From Oceanospirillaceae bacterium (GTDB lineage: Bacteria > Pseudomonadota > Gammaproteobacteria > Pseudomonadales > Oceanobacteraceae), in NCBI GenBank assembly GCA_002723385.1, contig PBNY01000101.1, positions 1 through 50,160 of the forward strand: DNA of 50,160 nt, given 5' to 3'. The notes under the pieces were generated by a model. The model worked only from the letters and a program-made list of their open reading frames with translations, was not told where the DNA came from and ran no database searches. The position numbers were made by a program, and so were the translations under genes. Positions 16,490 to 24,956 of the stretch are shown here, piece after piece. Numbering within the stretch: position 1 is the first letter of the stretch; every line of letters starts with the position of its first letter.

Positions 16490-16861
16490 TTATCCGTCGG
16501 TATTTTCCGCAGCGCCCCAAACGGCAAACTCATTGCCAGAAGGCTCGCTAAAGTGGAAACGACGCCCTCCGGGGAAGTCGAACATTGGCTGCACAATGAT
16601 GCCACCGCAGGCAACGATCTTTTCCATCGTCGCTTCCAGATTCTCACTGAAGAACACCACCAGAGCGGCGCCATTGGTGGTAGATGAGCTGTGTTCTGAG
16701 CGGAAGAAACCACCATCCACACCGGCTTGCTGACCAGAAAACGACATGTAGTCCGGGCCATAGTCAGTAAATTCCCATCCGAACACGGTACCAAAGAAGG
16801 TTCGGGTCGCCTCCATATCCTGGCAAGGGAATTCGAGGTAATTGATGGTGGGGGTGTTCAT
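16490..16861 (-). CDS. VOC-family (glyoxalase/bleomycin-resistance fold) protein
   Basis: Small metal-dependent-fold protein of 123 residues with paired beta-alpha-beta-beta-beta modules. It opens INYLEFPCQDMEATRTFFGTVFGWEF and ends with FHFSEPSGNEFAVW, both typical of the vicinal oxygen chelate family. The substrate is unknown. The start is ATG 16861, preceded by CAAGGAGTCACG; the longer frame from 16891 adds ten residues without a ribosome site. It is the first gene of a two-gene unit with the membrane protein at 15195-16484. Confidence 0.88.
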   Translation of the reverse strand: MNTPTINYLEFPCQDMEATRTFFGTVFGWEFTDYGPDYMSFSGQQAGVDGGFFRSEHSSSTTNGAALVVFFSENLEATMEKIVACGGIIVQPMFDFPGGRRFHFSEPSGNEFAVWGAAENTDG

Positions 16862-16975
16862 CGTGACTCCTTGGGGAAACCGTTCAAGCATCTGATGACA
16901 GATGAGTATTTTGTTAGTGGAAGCTGGTACAGTCGCCCAAACCGGGATTCAGAACAAGTACAAAAGAGGTTCGTC

Positions 16976-17233
16976 ATGACGTCGGAAATACGTTTCTCAG
17001 CGGATGAAAAAGCCATTCTGGTCGACAAGCTCAAACTCTATTTTGATCAGGAGCTGAATCAGGAAATCGGCCAGTTTGATGCCGAATTTCTGCTCGACTT
17101 TATCGGTGAGGAGATGGGGGCCTACTTCTACAATCGTGGCCTGCAAGATGCGCAAACCATGCTGGAGAGCCGGATTGAATCCATCACCGATGGCTTTTAT
17201 GAGCTGGAAAAACCGACAGAATTCAGACGCTGA
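16976..17233 (+). CDS. DUF2164-family small protein
   Basis: An 85-residue cytosolic protein with the family's pattern: SADEKAILVDKLKLYFDQELNQEIGQFDAEFLLDFI, then GAYFYNRGLQDAQ and a helical end. Function of the family is unknown. The frame continues upstream through the VOC gene's opposite strand, but the ATG at 16976 preceded by AGAGG fits the family start. A PaiB-like gene follows after 19 bp, suggesting co-transcription. Confidence 0.85.
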   Translation: MTSEIRFSADEKAILVDKLKLYFDQELNQEIGQFDAEFLLDFIGEEMGAYFYNRGLQDAQTMLESRIESITDGFYELEKPTEFRR

Positions 17234-17252
17234 AACAGCACGGAGAAGGACT

Positions 17253-17891
17253 GTGTACGTCCCGAAACATTTTCAACAAACCGATACCGCTACGCTGTTT
17301 GAAGTGATTCGGGACTATCCGCTGGCGACCCTGATTACAGTGACGGATCAGGGGCTGGAAGCCAACCATATTCCTTTCTGTCTCAACCGGACTGATGGCA
17401 AAAACCGGCTTCAGGGACACCTGGCCAAAGGCAATCCACTCTGGAAAAACCTGCCGGATGGCTCTGAAGTGCTGGTGGTGTTTCAGGGGCCGCATGCCTA
17501 TATCTCACCGTCGCATTATCCCACTAAACAGGAAACCGGCATGGTCGTTCCAACCTGGAATTACATCGCCGTACACGTCAGGGGGACATTGCAATACCGG
17601 CATGATCCTGAGTGGTGCCAAACACTGGTCGAGAATCTCACCAACCAGCAAGAAGCCCGTCAGGATTCTCCGTGGGCAGTATCGGATGCGCCACAGGCGT
17701 ATGTCGACAAAATGCTGGCAGCGGTGGTCGGTATCGAAATTGAAATCACCGATATCACCGGCAAATGGAAAGTCAGCCAGAATCAGCCGGAGCGGAACCT
17801 GCTCGGTGTGGCCGAAGGTTTGTCGCGGGATACCAATACCGAAGTTCAGAAAATGGCAGCGGTGGTTGGGAAGCGGGTTTTGGCCTCTTGA
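17253..17891 (+). CDS. PaiB-like FMN-binding negative transcriptional regulator
   Basis: FMN-binding split-barrel protein of the PaiB family, 212 residues, close to the usual size. Diagnostic parts are the opening MYVPKHFQQTD, the LATLITVTDQGLEANHIPF block, FQGPHAYISPSHYPTK and VPTWNYIAVHVRG. In Bacillus, PaiB represses degradative enzymes and sporulation; whether these proteins act on DNA directly in gammaproteobacteria is unclear. The frame extends upstream over DUF2164; the GTG at 17253 with GGAGAAGG upstream gives the family start. It is likely co-transcribed with DUF2164. Confidence 0.88.
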   Translation: MYVPKHFQQTDTATLFEVIRDYPLATLITVTDQGLEANHIPFCLNRTDGKNRLQGHLAKGNPLWKNLPDGSEVLVVFQGPHAYISPSHYPTKQETGMVVPTWNYIAVHVRGTLQYRHDPEWCQTLVENLTNQQEARQDSPWAVSDAPQAYVDKMLAAVVGIEIEITDITGKWKVSQNQPERNLLGVAEGLSRDTNTEVQKMAAVVGKRVLAS

Positions 17892-17984
17892 CAGTCATCC
17901 TGTCTGGGCTTACCGTCCATAACTCAACCAACCTGCGCTTCCGGACATCGGCCCCCGGAAGAATCGAATATCCGGCCGGATTCA

Positions 17985-18221
17985 ATGTTTGTATGCGAAA
18001 ACTGTAGTAAGCACGTCCCTTCAAACCAATCTTCTTTTCTTTACCCAATCAAAACACGAAGCAAATGCTATCCCCGTCGAGTCGGTGCGAATACATACAA
18101 GGACATCGAAGGCAAGCGCAAAAACTCAGATGATCCCGGTGGTAGCGGTTATGAAACCGTTAAGGAAATCCGGGTGTGTGAGCACTGCTATGGATTACTG
18201 TCTGCTGCTTCTGCAGACTGA
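17985..18221 (+). CDS. Small zinc-ribbon protein (two CxxC pairs)
   Basis: A 78-residue protein opening MFVCENCSKHVPSN, with Cys4/Cys7 and a second pair Cys65/Cys68 (RVCEHCYG), a four-cysteine zinc-binding layout. The DDPGGSGYETVKEI stretch before the second pair and the CYPRR stretch in the middle match a widespread family of small uncharacterised bacterial zinc-ribbon proteins as I remember it. Function is unknown. An overlapping frame at 17989 is a shadow. A strong terminator follows immediately at 18227, which supports a transcribed gene. Confidence 0.75.
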   Translation: MFVCENCSKHVPSNQSSFLYPIKTRSKCYPRRVGANTYKDIEGKRKNSDDPGGSGYETVKEIRVCEHCYGLLSAASAD

Positions 18222-18226
18222 TTAAC

Positions 18227-18267
18227 TCGATCCCCATGCCGATCGCGGCATGGGGATCGAATTTTTA
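18227..18267 (+). terminator. Strong intrinsic terminator
   Basis: TCGATCCCCATGCC (18227-18240) pairs perfectly with GGCATGGGGATCGA (18247-18260) around a 6-nt loop, followed by ATTTTTATT. It ends the zinc-ribbon gene, 5 bp after its stop. Confidence 0.93.
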
Positions 18268-18588
18268 TTCGACAATATTATTTGAACGAAACGACATTTA
18301 ACTGCTTGGGATTAATCACCGGTATCATAAAAGTGCTTCAAGTTCGTCCGTCTTACGTACCCAGGATTTAACTCGGCCTACCGTAATATTGATATCCTCC
18401 TCTGGTAAGAAATTTCAAATCCATCAGGGTCAGATTCATCATAAACTGATAGCGGGCTGGCCATACCTTCAAATATCCAGCGGCCTCATCGTCTCTTGTC
18501 ACTAGCACAGTCGCTGCTATTTTCCTGACCACATTGTGAGCGCCGGATCAGAGGACGGACAGGTGAACAAGTTATCGCATTGCTGTGA
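18268..18588. other. Gene-free stretch with possible decayed minus-strand gene
   Basis: No intact gene was seen in 321 bases. On the minus strand, a 29-codon open stretch ending at the TGA at 18325-18327 reads coding-like (EEDINITVGRVKSWVRKTDE). A second open stretch in another frame starts at an ATG at 18464 (MASPLSVYDESDPDGFEI). A single frameshift would join them. This looks like a small broken gene but the evidence is thin. Confidence 0.25.
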
Positions 18589-19236
18589 TTACTGTCCTGA
18601 ACGCTGTTCTGGTCTGAAGAAATTGTTCAAATCCAGCCGCCCACTGGCGTATTCCGCTTCATCGAACAGTTGCTGTTGGCGCTGTCCATCCTGATGCAGT
18701 CGTTTAAAGGTCGCATCAGCGTCTGCCATCATGTCATCACAGGTATTCTGGTCGGGAAGGGCCAGTATTTCCCGTTCCATCTGTTCCGCCGTGGCCAGTG
18801 TGATGGCCCGGTGTTGCATCTCGTGTTCCAGTAAATGTGGATAATAGTAGTCCCATTGGGCTTGAAGGAATGGCGAGGAGGTTTGCAGTGTTGGCATACG
18901 AATATTGACGTCTGCTGTGATATGCACGCGGTCGATGCGACAACCTGATTCATGCCCTTTGGCGCTCATTTGTGCACTCAGTCTGGAGGTTGTCAGTGCT
19001 ACCTCAATCATGCCGCCTTCGCGCAGGCGATTGGTGTTTTTCAATGCCAGACTCAGATCCACGGCATTGGCAGCATGGACGGCGTAGTCACTGCGGCTGT
19101 CGTTCACGGTAATTTCTGCCTGAGCTGTCTGCAGCGTGATGGCCGTTGCTAACGAGATCCCGTACCGGCAAATGGAGAGCAGGGCGCAGCGATCAAGCAT
19201 GGGGTGCTGATTCCGTATTGTGAGTTGAGACGACAT
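18589..19236 (-). CDS. DUF922-family secreted zinc protease-like protein
   Basis: Predicted exported protein of about 215 residues with an HEMQH zinc-binding motif near residues 138-142, within YYYPHLLEHEMQHRAIT. The DUF922 family carries this motif near its C terminus and is annotated as predicted Zn-dependent protease. The N terminus up to AQA/E near residue 41 is hydrophobic enough for a signal peptide, and the true start may be the inner ATG at 19200 (MLDRCALLSICRYG). Both starts have weak ribosome sites. It lies 33 bp after the GlxA-type regulator and may be co-transcribed with it. Confidence 0.75.
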   Translation of the reverse strand: MSSQLTIRNQHPMLDRCALLSICRYGISLATAITLQTAQAEITVNDSRSDYAVHAANAVDLSLALKNTNRLREGGMIEVALTTSRLSAQMSAKGHESGCRIDRVHITADVNIRMPTLQTSSPFLQAQWDYYYPHLLEHEMQHRAITLATAEQMEREILALPDQNTCDDMMADADATFKRLHQDGQRQQQLFDEAEYASGRLDLNNFFRPEQRSGQ

Positions 19237-19269
19237 CACAATTAGTTCCGAACTCTGGAAAATGGTTCG

Positions 19270-20322
19270 TTAGCGGGAGGGTAATTGCTGTTCCGCTGCT
19301 GAATGGTCGTTGTGACCGTCCTGGTTTTGTTTCAACTGTCGATAGGCCCGCGGTGCGTGTCCGGTTGCCTGTTTGAACAAGCGTCGAAAGGTGCTGGTAC
19401 TGCCGTAACCGGTGCGTTCTGCAACGCGTTCCAGTGACAGGTTGGTGGTTTCCAGCAGCAAGCTGGCATGGCGAACACGCAGTTGCTGCAGGTACTGGCC
19501 GGGACTGATCTGGTGAGCGGCCTGAAAACGGCGTGACAGCGTTCGTTCGCTGACGTGATGCGCTGCGGCAAGGGTTTTCAGATCCAGCGGCTGGCTGATG
19601 TGGCGTTGCATCCAGCTTTCGACCGACAGAATCAAGGTGTCCTGATGATCGCTCTGGGACTGCAGGAACAGGTAAGGGGCCATGTGATCCTGATTGGCGT
19701 CGATCAGCATGGTACGGGCACAATCTATGACCAGCTGGCGTCCGGTGTGGGACTCGGCGATTTGCAGCATGGCGCTGATGTTGGCGCTCATGGCACCGGT
19801 GCAGTAGAGGTTGTCGCGTCTGATGATCTGGTTGTGGGGGTTGAGTGTGATCGCCGGATAACGCTGTTGGAACAGTGTATTGAGCCACCAGGCGGTGGTG
19901 GCTTCACCGTTGTCGAGTAATCCGGCTTCAGCCAGCAGAAATACACCGCTGCAGTTGGCCGAGAGCACAACACCTTTTTGATGCAGCGTCTTCAATAGTT
20001 GTCGATGCGGTTTCAGGTGCGTGAGTTTCTGGATCAGATCATCCAGACCGGTGTGATGAATGCCCGGAACCAGAATCACATCCGGTAGTGTCCCCTGAGC
20101 GGCTTGTTGTTCCACCTGTCTGAGGCTGATATCAGCGAGCACACGGGTGCCATTCGATGCCGTCACCGCACCACTTTCCTGAGCAACCAATTGGCACTGA
20201 TACAGAGGTTCGTCATTACCTTGTTGTTTCCAAAGCGTATTGAGGACATTGAAGACATCCAGCGGGCCGAAGACTCCAGACGACTGAAAGCCTTCAAACA
20301 CCAGAGCGAGAATGGTACGCAT
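19270..20322 (-). CDS. GlxA-family AraC-type transcriptional regulator
   Basis: Transcriptional regulator of 350 residues with an N-terminal DJ-1/PfpI-like (class I amidotransferase-like) domain, including VILVPGIHHTGL and LSANCSGVFLLAEAGLLD. A C-terminal AraC/XylS double helix-turn-helix follows (LDLKTLAAAHHVSERTLSRRF and LERVAERTGYGSTSTFRRLF). The cysteine in ANCSG sits at the nucleophile-elbow position, but in GlxA regulators this domain is usually for sensing, not catalysis. It is divergent from the AhpD-like gene at 20555, a likely target. The inducer is unknown. Confidence 0.92.
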   Translation of the reverse strand: MRTILALVFEGFQSSGVFGPLDVFNVLNTLWKQQGNDEPLYQCQLVAQESGAVTASNGTRVLADISLRQVEQQAAQGTLPDVILVPGIHHTGLDDLIQKLTHLKPHRQLLKTLHQKGVVLSANCSGVFLLAEAGLLDNGEATTAWWLNTLFQQRYPAITLNPHNQIIRRDNLYCTGAMSANISAMLQIAESHTGRQLVIDCARTMLIDANQDHMAPYLFLQSQSDHQDTLILSVESWMQRHISQPLDLKTLAAAHHVSERTLSRRFQAAHQISPGQYLQQLRVRHASLLLETTNLSLERVAERTGYGSTSTFRRLFKQATGHAPRAYRQLKQNQDGHNDHSAAEQQLPSR

Positions 20323-20554
20323 GGGTAGCTCCTGAATGAGCGTCCGGGGAATTACCGGAATGGGCCTTGAATTGGCAAAACGTCATCATAGGAGGAATCT
20401 GACCCAGAACCAGCGATGGGCACCGATGCTGTCCGTATTTGCGCGGTAATTGGCGGTATTCTGTCTGAAATTGCGTTTTTAGCATTGTTAGCATGGCATC
20501 ACTGTTGAGTTGCATGGCGGAATTCCCCGCACGCAGCACGCCTGAGAGGTGAGC

Positions 20555-21160
20555 ATGACTACCAGCGAAACCCCAACAAGTAGCATCGAAATTGGCCGTT
20601 ATCCCGTCCCTGAATTGACCGACCTGCCAGAGGACATTCGCAGTCGCATTCTGGCCGTTCAGGAAAAAGCCGGATTCATCCCGAATGTCTTTCTGGTACT
20701 GGCACATCGCCCGGATGAATTCCGTGCCTTCTTCGCCTACCACGATGCTCTGATGGAGCGTGAGGGCAGCACGCTGACGCCAGCAGAGAAGGAAATGATC
20801 ATCGTCGCTACCAGCGCCGCGAATGGCTGCCAGTACTGTGTGATTGCCCACAGCGCCTTGCTGAGGATTTTCTCAAAAGAGCCAATGCTGGCCGATCAGA
20901 TTGCGGTGAACTACCTGCACGCTCCGCTGAGCGAGCGTCAGAAGCAAATGCTGGCATTTGCGCTCAAGCTGTCACGATCACCAGAGGCGGTATCCGAAGC
21001 GGATTATCAGGCACTGTACGAGCTGGGTTACAACGATGACGACATCTGGGATATCGCGGGCATTACCGCGTTCTTCGGACTGTCCAACCGCATGGCGATT
21101 GTGACGGCCATGCAAGCCAATCGTGAGTTCTACATCATGGCACGTGAACCAAGGAAGTAA
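20555..21160 (+). CDS. Peroxidase-related AhpD-like (carboxymuconolactone decarboxylase fold) protein
   Basis: A 201-residue protein of the alkylhydroperoxidase AhpD-like/uncharacterised peroxidase-related family. The redox motif CQYCVIAH gives Cys92-x-x-Cys95 and His99, the proton-relay layout of AhpD. Upstream, IPNVFLVLAHRPDEFRAFFAYHDALM is typical. The frame can open at a GTG at 20549; the ATG at 20555 with GAGAGGTGAG upstream is preferred. It faces the GlxA-type regulator across a 232-bp gap and converges on the membrane protein at 21181. Physiological electron donor and substrate are unknown. Confidence 0.88.
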   Translation: MTTSETPTSSIEIGRYPVPELTDLPEDIRSRILAVQEKAGFIPNVFLVLAHRPDEFRAFFAYHDALMEREGSTLTPAEKEMIIVATSAANGCQYCVIAHSALLRIFSKEPMLADQIAVNYLHAPLSERQKQMLAFALKLSRSPEAVSEADYQALYELGYNDDDIWDIAGITAFFGLSNRMAIVTAMQANREFYIMAREPRK

Positions 21161-21180
21161 CACAGCATGAGTGGGAAGCG

Positions 21181-22005
21181 TCATTCAGCTGCCAGACGCT
21201 GGCGCAGGGCTCCGTAAATTACCAGGTAGCCAACCGCCAGCAACAGACAGACGGCGGTTCCCCAGTGAATGCCGAGCAATGGGTACAAATAGCTCACCGC
21301 CAGCGTGTACACCACCAGAGAGCCCAGCCCATCCGGGTAATGCTTGATGGTGGTGGCCAACACCTCAGAGCCATAAGTCAGATGCAGAATCAGCATCAGG
21401 GGAAAGAAACTGACGGGGAAAGCCGCCAGCAGACCGGCCTGTTCCGGCCCCAGCAGACTGCTCAAACCGGTGATCATCAGAATGGTTACCGATGCCATGG
21501 TGGCCCGAAACAACAGACTGCCGCTTTTGCTGCCAATCCACCTCCGCCAACCCGACAAGGTTGGAGCAGCTTTGATGTGAGTGTCCTTGATAGGCTTCAG
21601 CAGGGTTCGGATAACCAGAATCGCTACTATAACCACTAACAAACTGATCCAGCGGTATCCCGGCAATTGCTGCAACAGCAAATTACAGACAAGGAAGGTA
21701 GCCAGACCGGCGAGGATCGCCAGCGGCATAAACGCCAACTCGCCACGGCGCACAATCACCTGCGCGTACCCCCATGCCAGTGCTGCCGAGGCACTCAACC
21801 CGGACAAGGCGTATACAGCACTGTCGGCGGCGAATTGCGCTCCCTGTTGCCAACCAAAGAAATACAGCGCAATGCCGGTGCCCAGCGGGAACCCCGCTAG
21901 CAAGCCCGCATGACGCGGACTCATGCGTTCAGCCACTCTGGCCAGCAGAACAACGGTGAGAAAGGTCACCAGAATTTTCGAAAGAATCAGCATCATCAGA
22001 CTCAC
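21181..22005 (-). CDS. Integral membrane protein with duplicated halves
   Basis: Inner-membrane protein of 274 residues with about eight to nine hydrophobic segments. Two halves look homologous: AGLLAGFP at residues 33-40 and AGLLAAFP at 190-197 lie at equivalent points in a repeated helix pattern, as in small duplicated transporters. Function and substrate are unknown. The stop is 20 bp from the convergent AhpD-like gene. Two extra methionine codons follow within four residues of the start, so the exact start is uncertain by a few residues. Confidence 0.65.
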   Translation of the reverse strand: MSLMMLILSKILVTFLTVVLLARVAERMSPRHAGLLAGFPLGTGIALYFFGWQQGAQFAADSAVYALSGLSASAALAWGYAQVIVRRGELAFMPLAILAGLATFLVCNLLLQQLPGYRWISLLVVIVAILVIRTLLKPIKDTHIKAAPTLSGWRRWIGSKSGSLLFRATMASVTILMITGLSSLLGPEQAGLLAAFPVSFFPLMLILHLTYGSEVLATTIKHYPDGLGSLVVYTLAVSYLYPLLGIHWGTAVCLLLAVGYLVIYGALRQRLAAE

Positions 22006-22283
22006 TGCAGGGAGCCGGATAACCTACTTGGGTGGTTGCTTAGGCTCAATGCGTAAAATTGCTTAGGGGGAGTGGTTTGGAGATCGTGAGTATCAACGGT
22101 ATTTGTTTTGGAAAGCCGGACTGAAGTCCCGCCTGCAAGTAGTTCAGCCAACGCTTGTGGGAGAGAATTTATTCTCGACGATGTGTTCGCCATGGCTGGT
22201 CTTTCTGGAAACACCGATTTCCGGATGCAGTAACGGGAGACAGGAACTCATCTTCCCACATACCCTCTACACTGATCTTTTTT

Positions 22284-22298
22284 TGTTATGTTATAACG
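22284..22298. promoter_or_regulatory. Zur box (zinc-uptake repressor site)
   Basis: TGTTATGTTATAACG matches the gammaproteobacterial Zur palindrome TGTTATANTATAACA at all but two positions. It lies 35 bp upstream of the DUF1826 start, where bound Zur would block transcription when zinc is ample. The downstream genes are members of known Zur-regulated families, which strengthens the call. Confidence 0.75.
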
Positions 22299-22333
22299 TG
22301 TTTTCAGTGGTAAACATAAAAGAGGTAAACACC

Positions 22334-22981
22334 GTGGGGGCATTGGCCATATTGGAGGACACATCGCTGGTTCAGTTGTCGGAGTCATTGTTGCCCGATG
22401 TACTGACCGATATTTACCTCGATGAAAAGAACATCGTGATCTGGCAGCGCAGTCTGGCGCCCGATCTCGTATCAGCGTTGCAACAGCACTTGCGAGAGAA
22501 GAGTTCGATCAAGCTTTCCCTGACGCTCTCCCCCGATGATGCGGCAGAGGTACTGGAGAATCAGCTGTCGCAAGTGAGTTGCAGCACCGAGTTGGCCAGT
22601 GCATTGGCAGAGTTGGTGGAGATGTTCTGCTGTCTGTTTGATCTGGAGCGCGCCGGGTTGCGGCTGACAACGCTGGAGAAAGCCATGTGTCCGAAGTTTC
22701 ACGTCGACAAGGTACCTTGTCGTCTGGTGACTACCCTGACCGGGCCGGGAACTCAATGGCTGCCAAATGATCTTCTCAGTCGCGATGGGCTGGGAGCAGG
22801 GGCTGCTCACTTCACCTTGTACGAAGATGACCGTGATATCCAGCAGATGACGCTGGGTGATGTAGCGCTGCTGAAAGGCGAGCGCTGGATTGGTAACGAA
22901 AATCGCGGAATTGTGCATCGTTCGCCGCCAGTTGACAGCGGAGACAGGCGTTTACTGTTAACGCTCGATTTTGCGGACTGA
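22334..22981 (+). CDS. DUF1826-family protein, Zur-controlled
   Basis: Cytosolic protein of about 215 residues. The closing region (LGDVALLKGERWIGNENRGIVHRSPP) is typical of DUF1826, a family often found in predicted Zur regulons of proteobacteria. The biochemical role is unknown. The open frame runs upstream to 22103, but that part overlaps the Zur box and promoter, so those residues cannot be translated from the main transcript. The GTG at 22334 has AGAGG eight bases before it. It is the first gene of a unit with the ZrgA-like gene (27 bp gap) and the MerC-like gene. Confidence 0.8.
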   Translation: MGALAILEDTSLVQLSESLLPDVLTDIYLDEKNIVIWQRSLAPDLVSALQQHLREKSSIKLSLTLSPDDAAEVLENQLSQVSCSTELASALAELVEMFCCLFDLERAGLRLTTLEKAMCPKFHVDKVPCRLVTTLTGPGTQWLPNDLLSRDGLGAGAAHFTLYEDDRDIQQMTLGDVALLKGERWIGNENRGIVHRSPPVDSGDRRLLLTLDFAD

Positions 22982-23008
22982 ATTTCAAACTATCGGAGCT
23001 GAAAATAT

Positions 23009-23680
23009 ATGTTGTTTCGCCGTTCTGCCCTTGCCGGCCTGTCGGTAACGTTGATGTGTTTGTCCGGATACGCTGTTGGTGGCGATCATGGGCATCACGA
23101 CCATGATAATCACGGTCACGAGCAGCGCAGTCATGTCCATGGTGTGGCCGAACTGATGCTGGCACAGGAAGGCAACGAGCTGGAAATCATGCTGGAGTCG
23201 CCAGCCGCCAATATTGTCGGTTTCGAACACAAGGCGTCCTCAGAAGAACAGATTGCAGCGGTTGAACGTGCTGAGGCATTGCTGAATGCGCCACTGCAAT
23301 TGTTTGTCTTCAACGGTGATTGCAAGGTTCATGAAACAGAGCTGGACATGGAATCGGTTGAGCCGGAAGAGCACGGCCATCATGCTCACGAGGACGAACA
23401 TGATCATGAACACAAGGATCATCATGCAGAGCACAAGCATGATCACGACCACGACGATGATCACAAAGGACACGCCTCTTCACACGGTGAAATCAGTGCT
23501 CACTATCATTTTGACTGCCAGTCCGGGGCTGATGTCACATCGGTAACCCTGAATCTGAAACAACACTTCCCGGCGATTGAAACCCTCTCGGTATCCTGGA
23601 TCACCGAACAGGGGCAGGGCGCAGCGACATTGGATGAACACCAGTTGAACGGTTCACAGCGCACTGTGACATTCCGCTGA
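23009..23680 (+). CDS. zrgA: DUF2796 (ZrgA-like) histidine-rich periplasmic zinc protein
   Basis: Exported protein of 223 residues with a signal peptide (to about residue 24) and two His-rich zinc-binding regions. One follows the signal directly (DHGHHDHDNHGHEQRSHVHG). The other, at about residues 122-157, is almost pure His/Asp/Glu/Lys. Between and after them lies the DUF2796 fold. The family includes ZrgA of Vibrio, part of a zinc-regulated uptake system. It probably scavenges zinc in the periplasm and hands it to a transporter. It is the second gene after the Zur box. Confidence 0.88.
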   Translation: MLFRRSALAGLSVTLMCLSGYAVGGDHGHHDHDNHGHEQRSHVHGVAELMLAQEGNELEIMLESPAANIVGFEHKASSEEQIAAVERAEALLNAPLQLFVFNGDCKVHETELDMESVEPEEHGHHAHEDEHDHEHKDHHAEHKHDHDHDDDHKGHASSHGEISAHYHFDCQSGADVTSVTLNLKQHFPAIETLSVSWITEQGQGAATLDEHQLNGSQRTVTFR

Positions 23681-23691
23681 TCGGGCTGCGT

Positions 23692-24087
23692 ATGAATTCC
23701 CAGTCTGTTACCGATCGCGTGGCGATCGGTTTGTCATTCTTGTGCACGTTGCATTGCCTGGCGCTGCCGGTGTTGGTTGCGTTGCTGCCGTCCCTGACGG
23801 CCTTTGCCTTTGCTGACGAATCCTTCCATCTTTGGATGTTGGTCGCGGTATTACCAATCAGTGTATTTGCGTTGACCATGGGATGTCGCAAACACAAACG
23901 CTATCAGATTCTGTGGGTAGGATTTTCCGGGCTGGCGGTTATGATCGCAGCCGTTGTGCTTGGGCACGATTTTCTTGGGGAGGCCGGAGAAAAGACTCTC
24001 ACCGTTGTTGGTGCGGCGATGGTCGCTTACGGGCACTTCCTGAATCAGAAGCTCTGCCGTGCGGAGGAATGCAGCTGCCACGACTGA
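23692..24087 (+). CDS. MerC-domain membrane protein
   Basis: Small inner-membrane protein of 131 residues with four hydrophobic helices. The first contains CTLHCLALP, matching the cysteine pair of MerC, a mercuric-ion importer. A second cysteine-rich end (CRAEECSCHD) is at the C terminus. Given the Zur box and the ZrgA-like neighbour 11 bp upstream, zinc rather than mercury is the likely metal; this is inferred from context. It is the last gene of the three-gene unit. Confidence 0.85.
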   Translation: MNSQSVTDRVAIGLSFLCTLHCLALPVLVALLPSLTAFAFADESFHLWMLVAVLPISVFALTMGCRKHKRYQILWVGFSGLAVMIAAVVLGHDFLGEAGEKTLTVVGAAMVAYGHFLNQKLCRAEECSCHD

Positions 24088-24121
24088 TTCATGGCAGAAG
24101 AGATAGACGCCCGCCAGCCCG

Positions 24122-24841
24122 CTAAAGCTCTGTGTAGGGTTCGAAGCTGGCCATCTCCATACTGTAAGCGGAAATGGCGACATCGTTCTCTGTAAGCTTT
24201 GTGTGTAGAGTGCCGGAGACCCAAAATGGATCGTACAGGGCTTCCAGCGTCAGACCCTGAGGGGCGTTCACCAGAATAATCTGGTTCGGTGGTGGCGGTG
24301 GCACGTGGATGCAAGCGCCGAAGAACGGGACCAGAAAGAACTGGGTGATGACCTGATTGTCATCGAACTCCAGTGGCACAATAAAGCCGGGCAGGCGAAT
24401 GTTTTTGCCGTCAAAGTCATCAACCACACGGGTTGAGACCAGCGCCTGCTGATACGGGTCGTCATTGGCTTTTTCAACTGCCGCACGGATCTGACTGCTG
24501 ATCTGGTCTTCCATGGTGCCGTCTTCGACATCCATCAGATATTCCGGTGGATTCAGCAGAGCTTGCAGGTCATCCGGGTGAATCAGGGTTTCCCATTCGA
24601 TGGTTTCGAATGCGGCTCCGTCGCTCCCCAGCTCGCTGGCCGAGGCTGACGACGTGGCTGTGTCTCCCGCGTTTGAAGCCTCGTCAGGGCTGGCGCTCTG
24701 GTCATTTGGCTGAAGGGAAGACGCGCTACTCTGGGCCGTCGCTTGCGCTGCGCTGTCTGGATCACTGCAGCCACTCATGAGTGGCATCAGGCACAGACTC
24801 AAAAGGGCAGCGGAAAAAAGGGAACTCGGTTTCGTATTCAC
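24122..24841 (-). CDS. DUF3299 lipoprotein of the zinc locus
   Basis: Lipoprotein of 239 residues with a lipobox near residue 25 (PLMSGC/S) and a long low-complexity Ser/Ala/Asp linker to about residue 75. The DUF3299 domain follows, including LPGFIVPLEFDDNQVITQFFLVPFFGACIHVPPPPPNQ-type blocks. DUF3299 genes are commonly found beside a MacB-like ABC transporter and a ZrgA-like gene, as here. It lies on the opposite strand to its neighbours, divergent from the ABC genes. No Zur box was recognised in the 115 bp between them. Confidence 0.85.
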   Translation of the reverse strand: MNTKPSSLFSAALLSLCLMPLMSGCSDPDSAAQATAQSSASSLQPNDQSASPDEASNAGDTATSSASASELGSDGAAFETIEWETLIHPDDLQALLNPPEYLMDVEDGTMEDQISSQIRAAVEKANDDPYQQALVSTRVVDDFDGKNIRLPGFIVPLEFDDNQVITQFFLVPFFGACIHVPPPPPNQIILVNAPQGLTLEALYDPFWVSGTLHTKLTENDVAISAYSMEMASFEPYTEL

Positions 24842-24956
24842 AATCGGTAACCTGTCGTGTACACCCGATGGTGTCCACGGTAAATAGTTTTAATGGTATC
24901 GCAATGCTGTATCGTTGCGGATTTAGTCACTCTGTGCCCACCATCGCAAGCCTTAT

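Noticed and set aside
17989-18225. Second 78-residue frame over the zinc-ribbon gene
   Set aside because: The overlapping frame at 17985 has paired CxxC motifs and family features; this one has none.
19193-19888. 231-residue minus-strand frame
   Set aside because: Overlaps the GlxA-type regulator in another frame; Gln/Arg/Pro-rich shadow.
22103-22333. Upstream extension of the DUF1826 gene
   Set aside because: It would be translated through the Zur box and promoter; the GTG at 22334 has a proper ribosome site.
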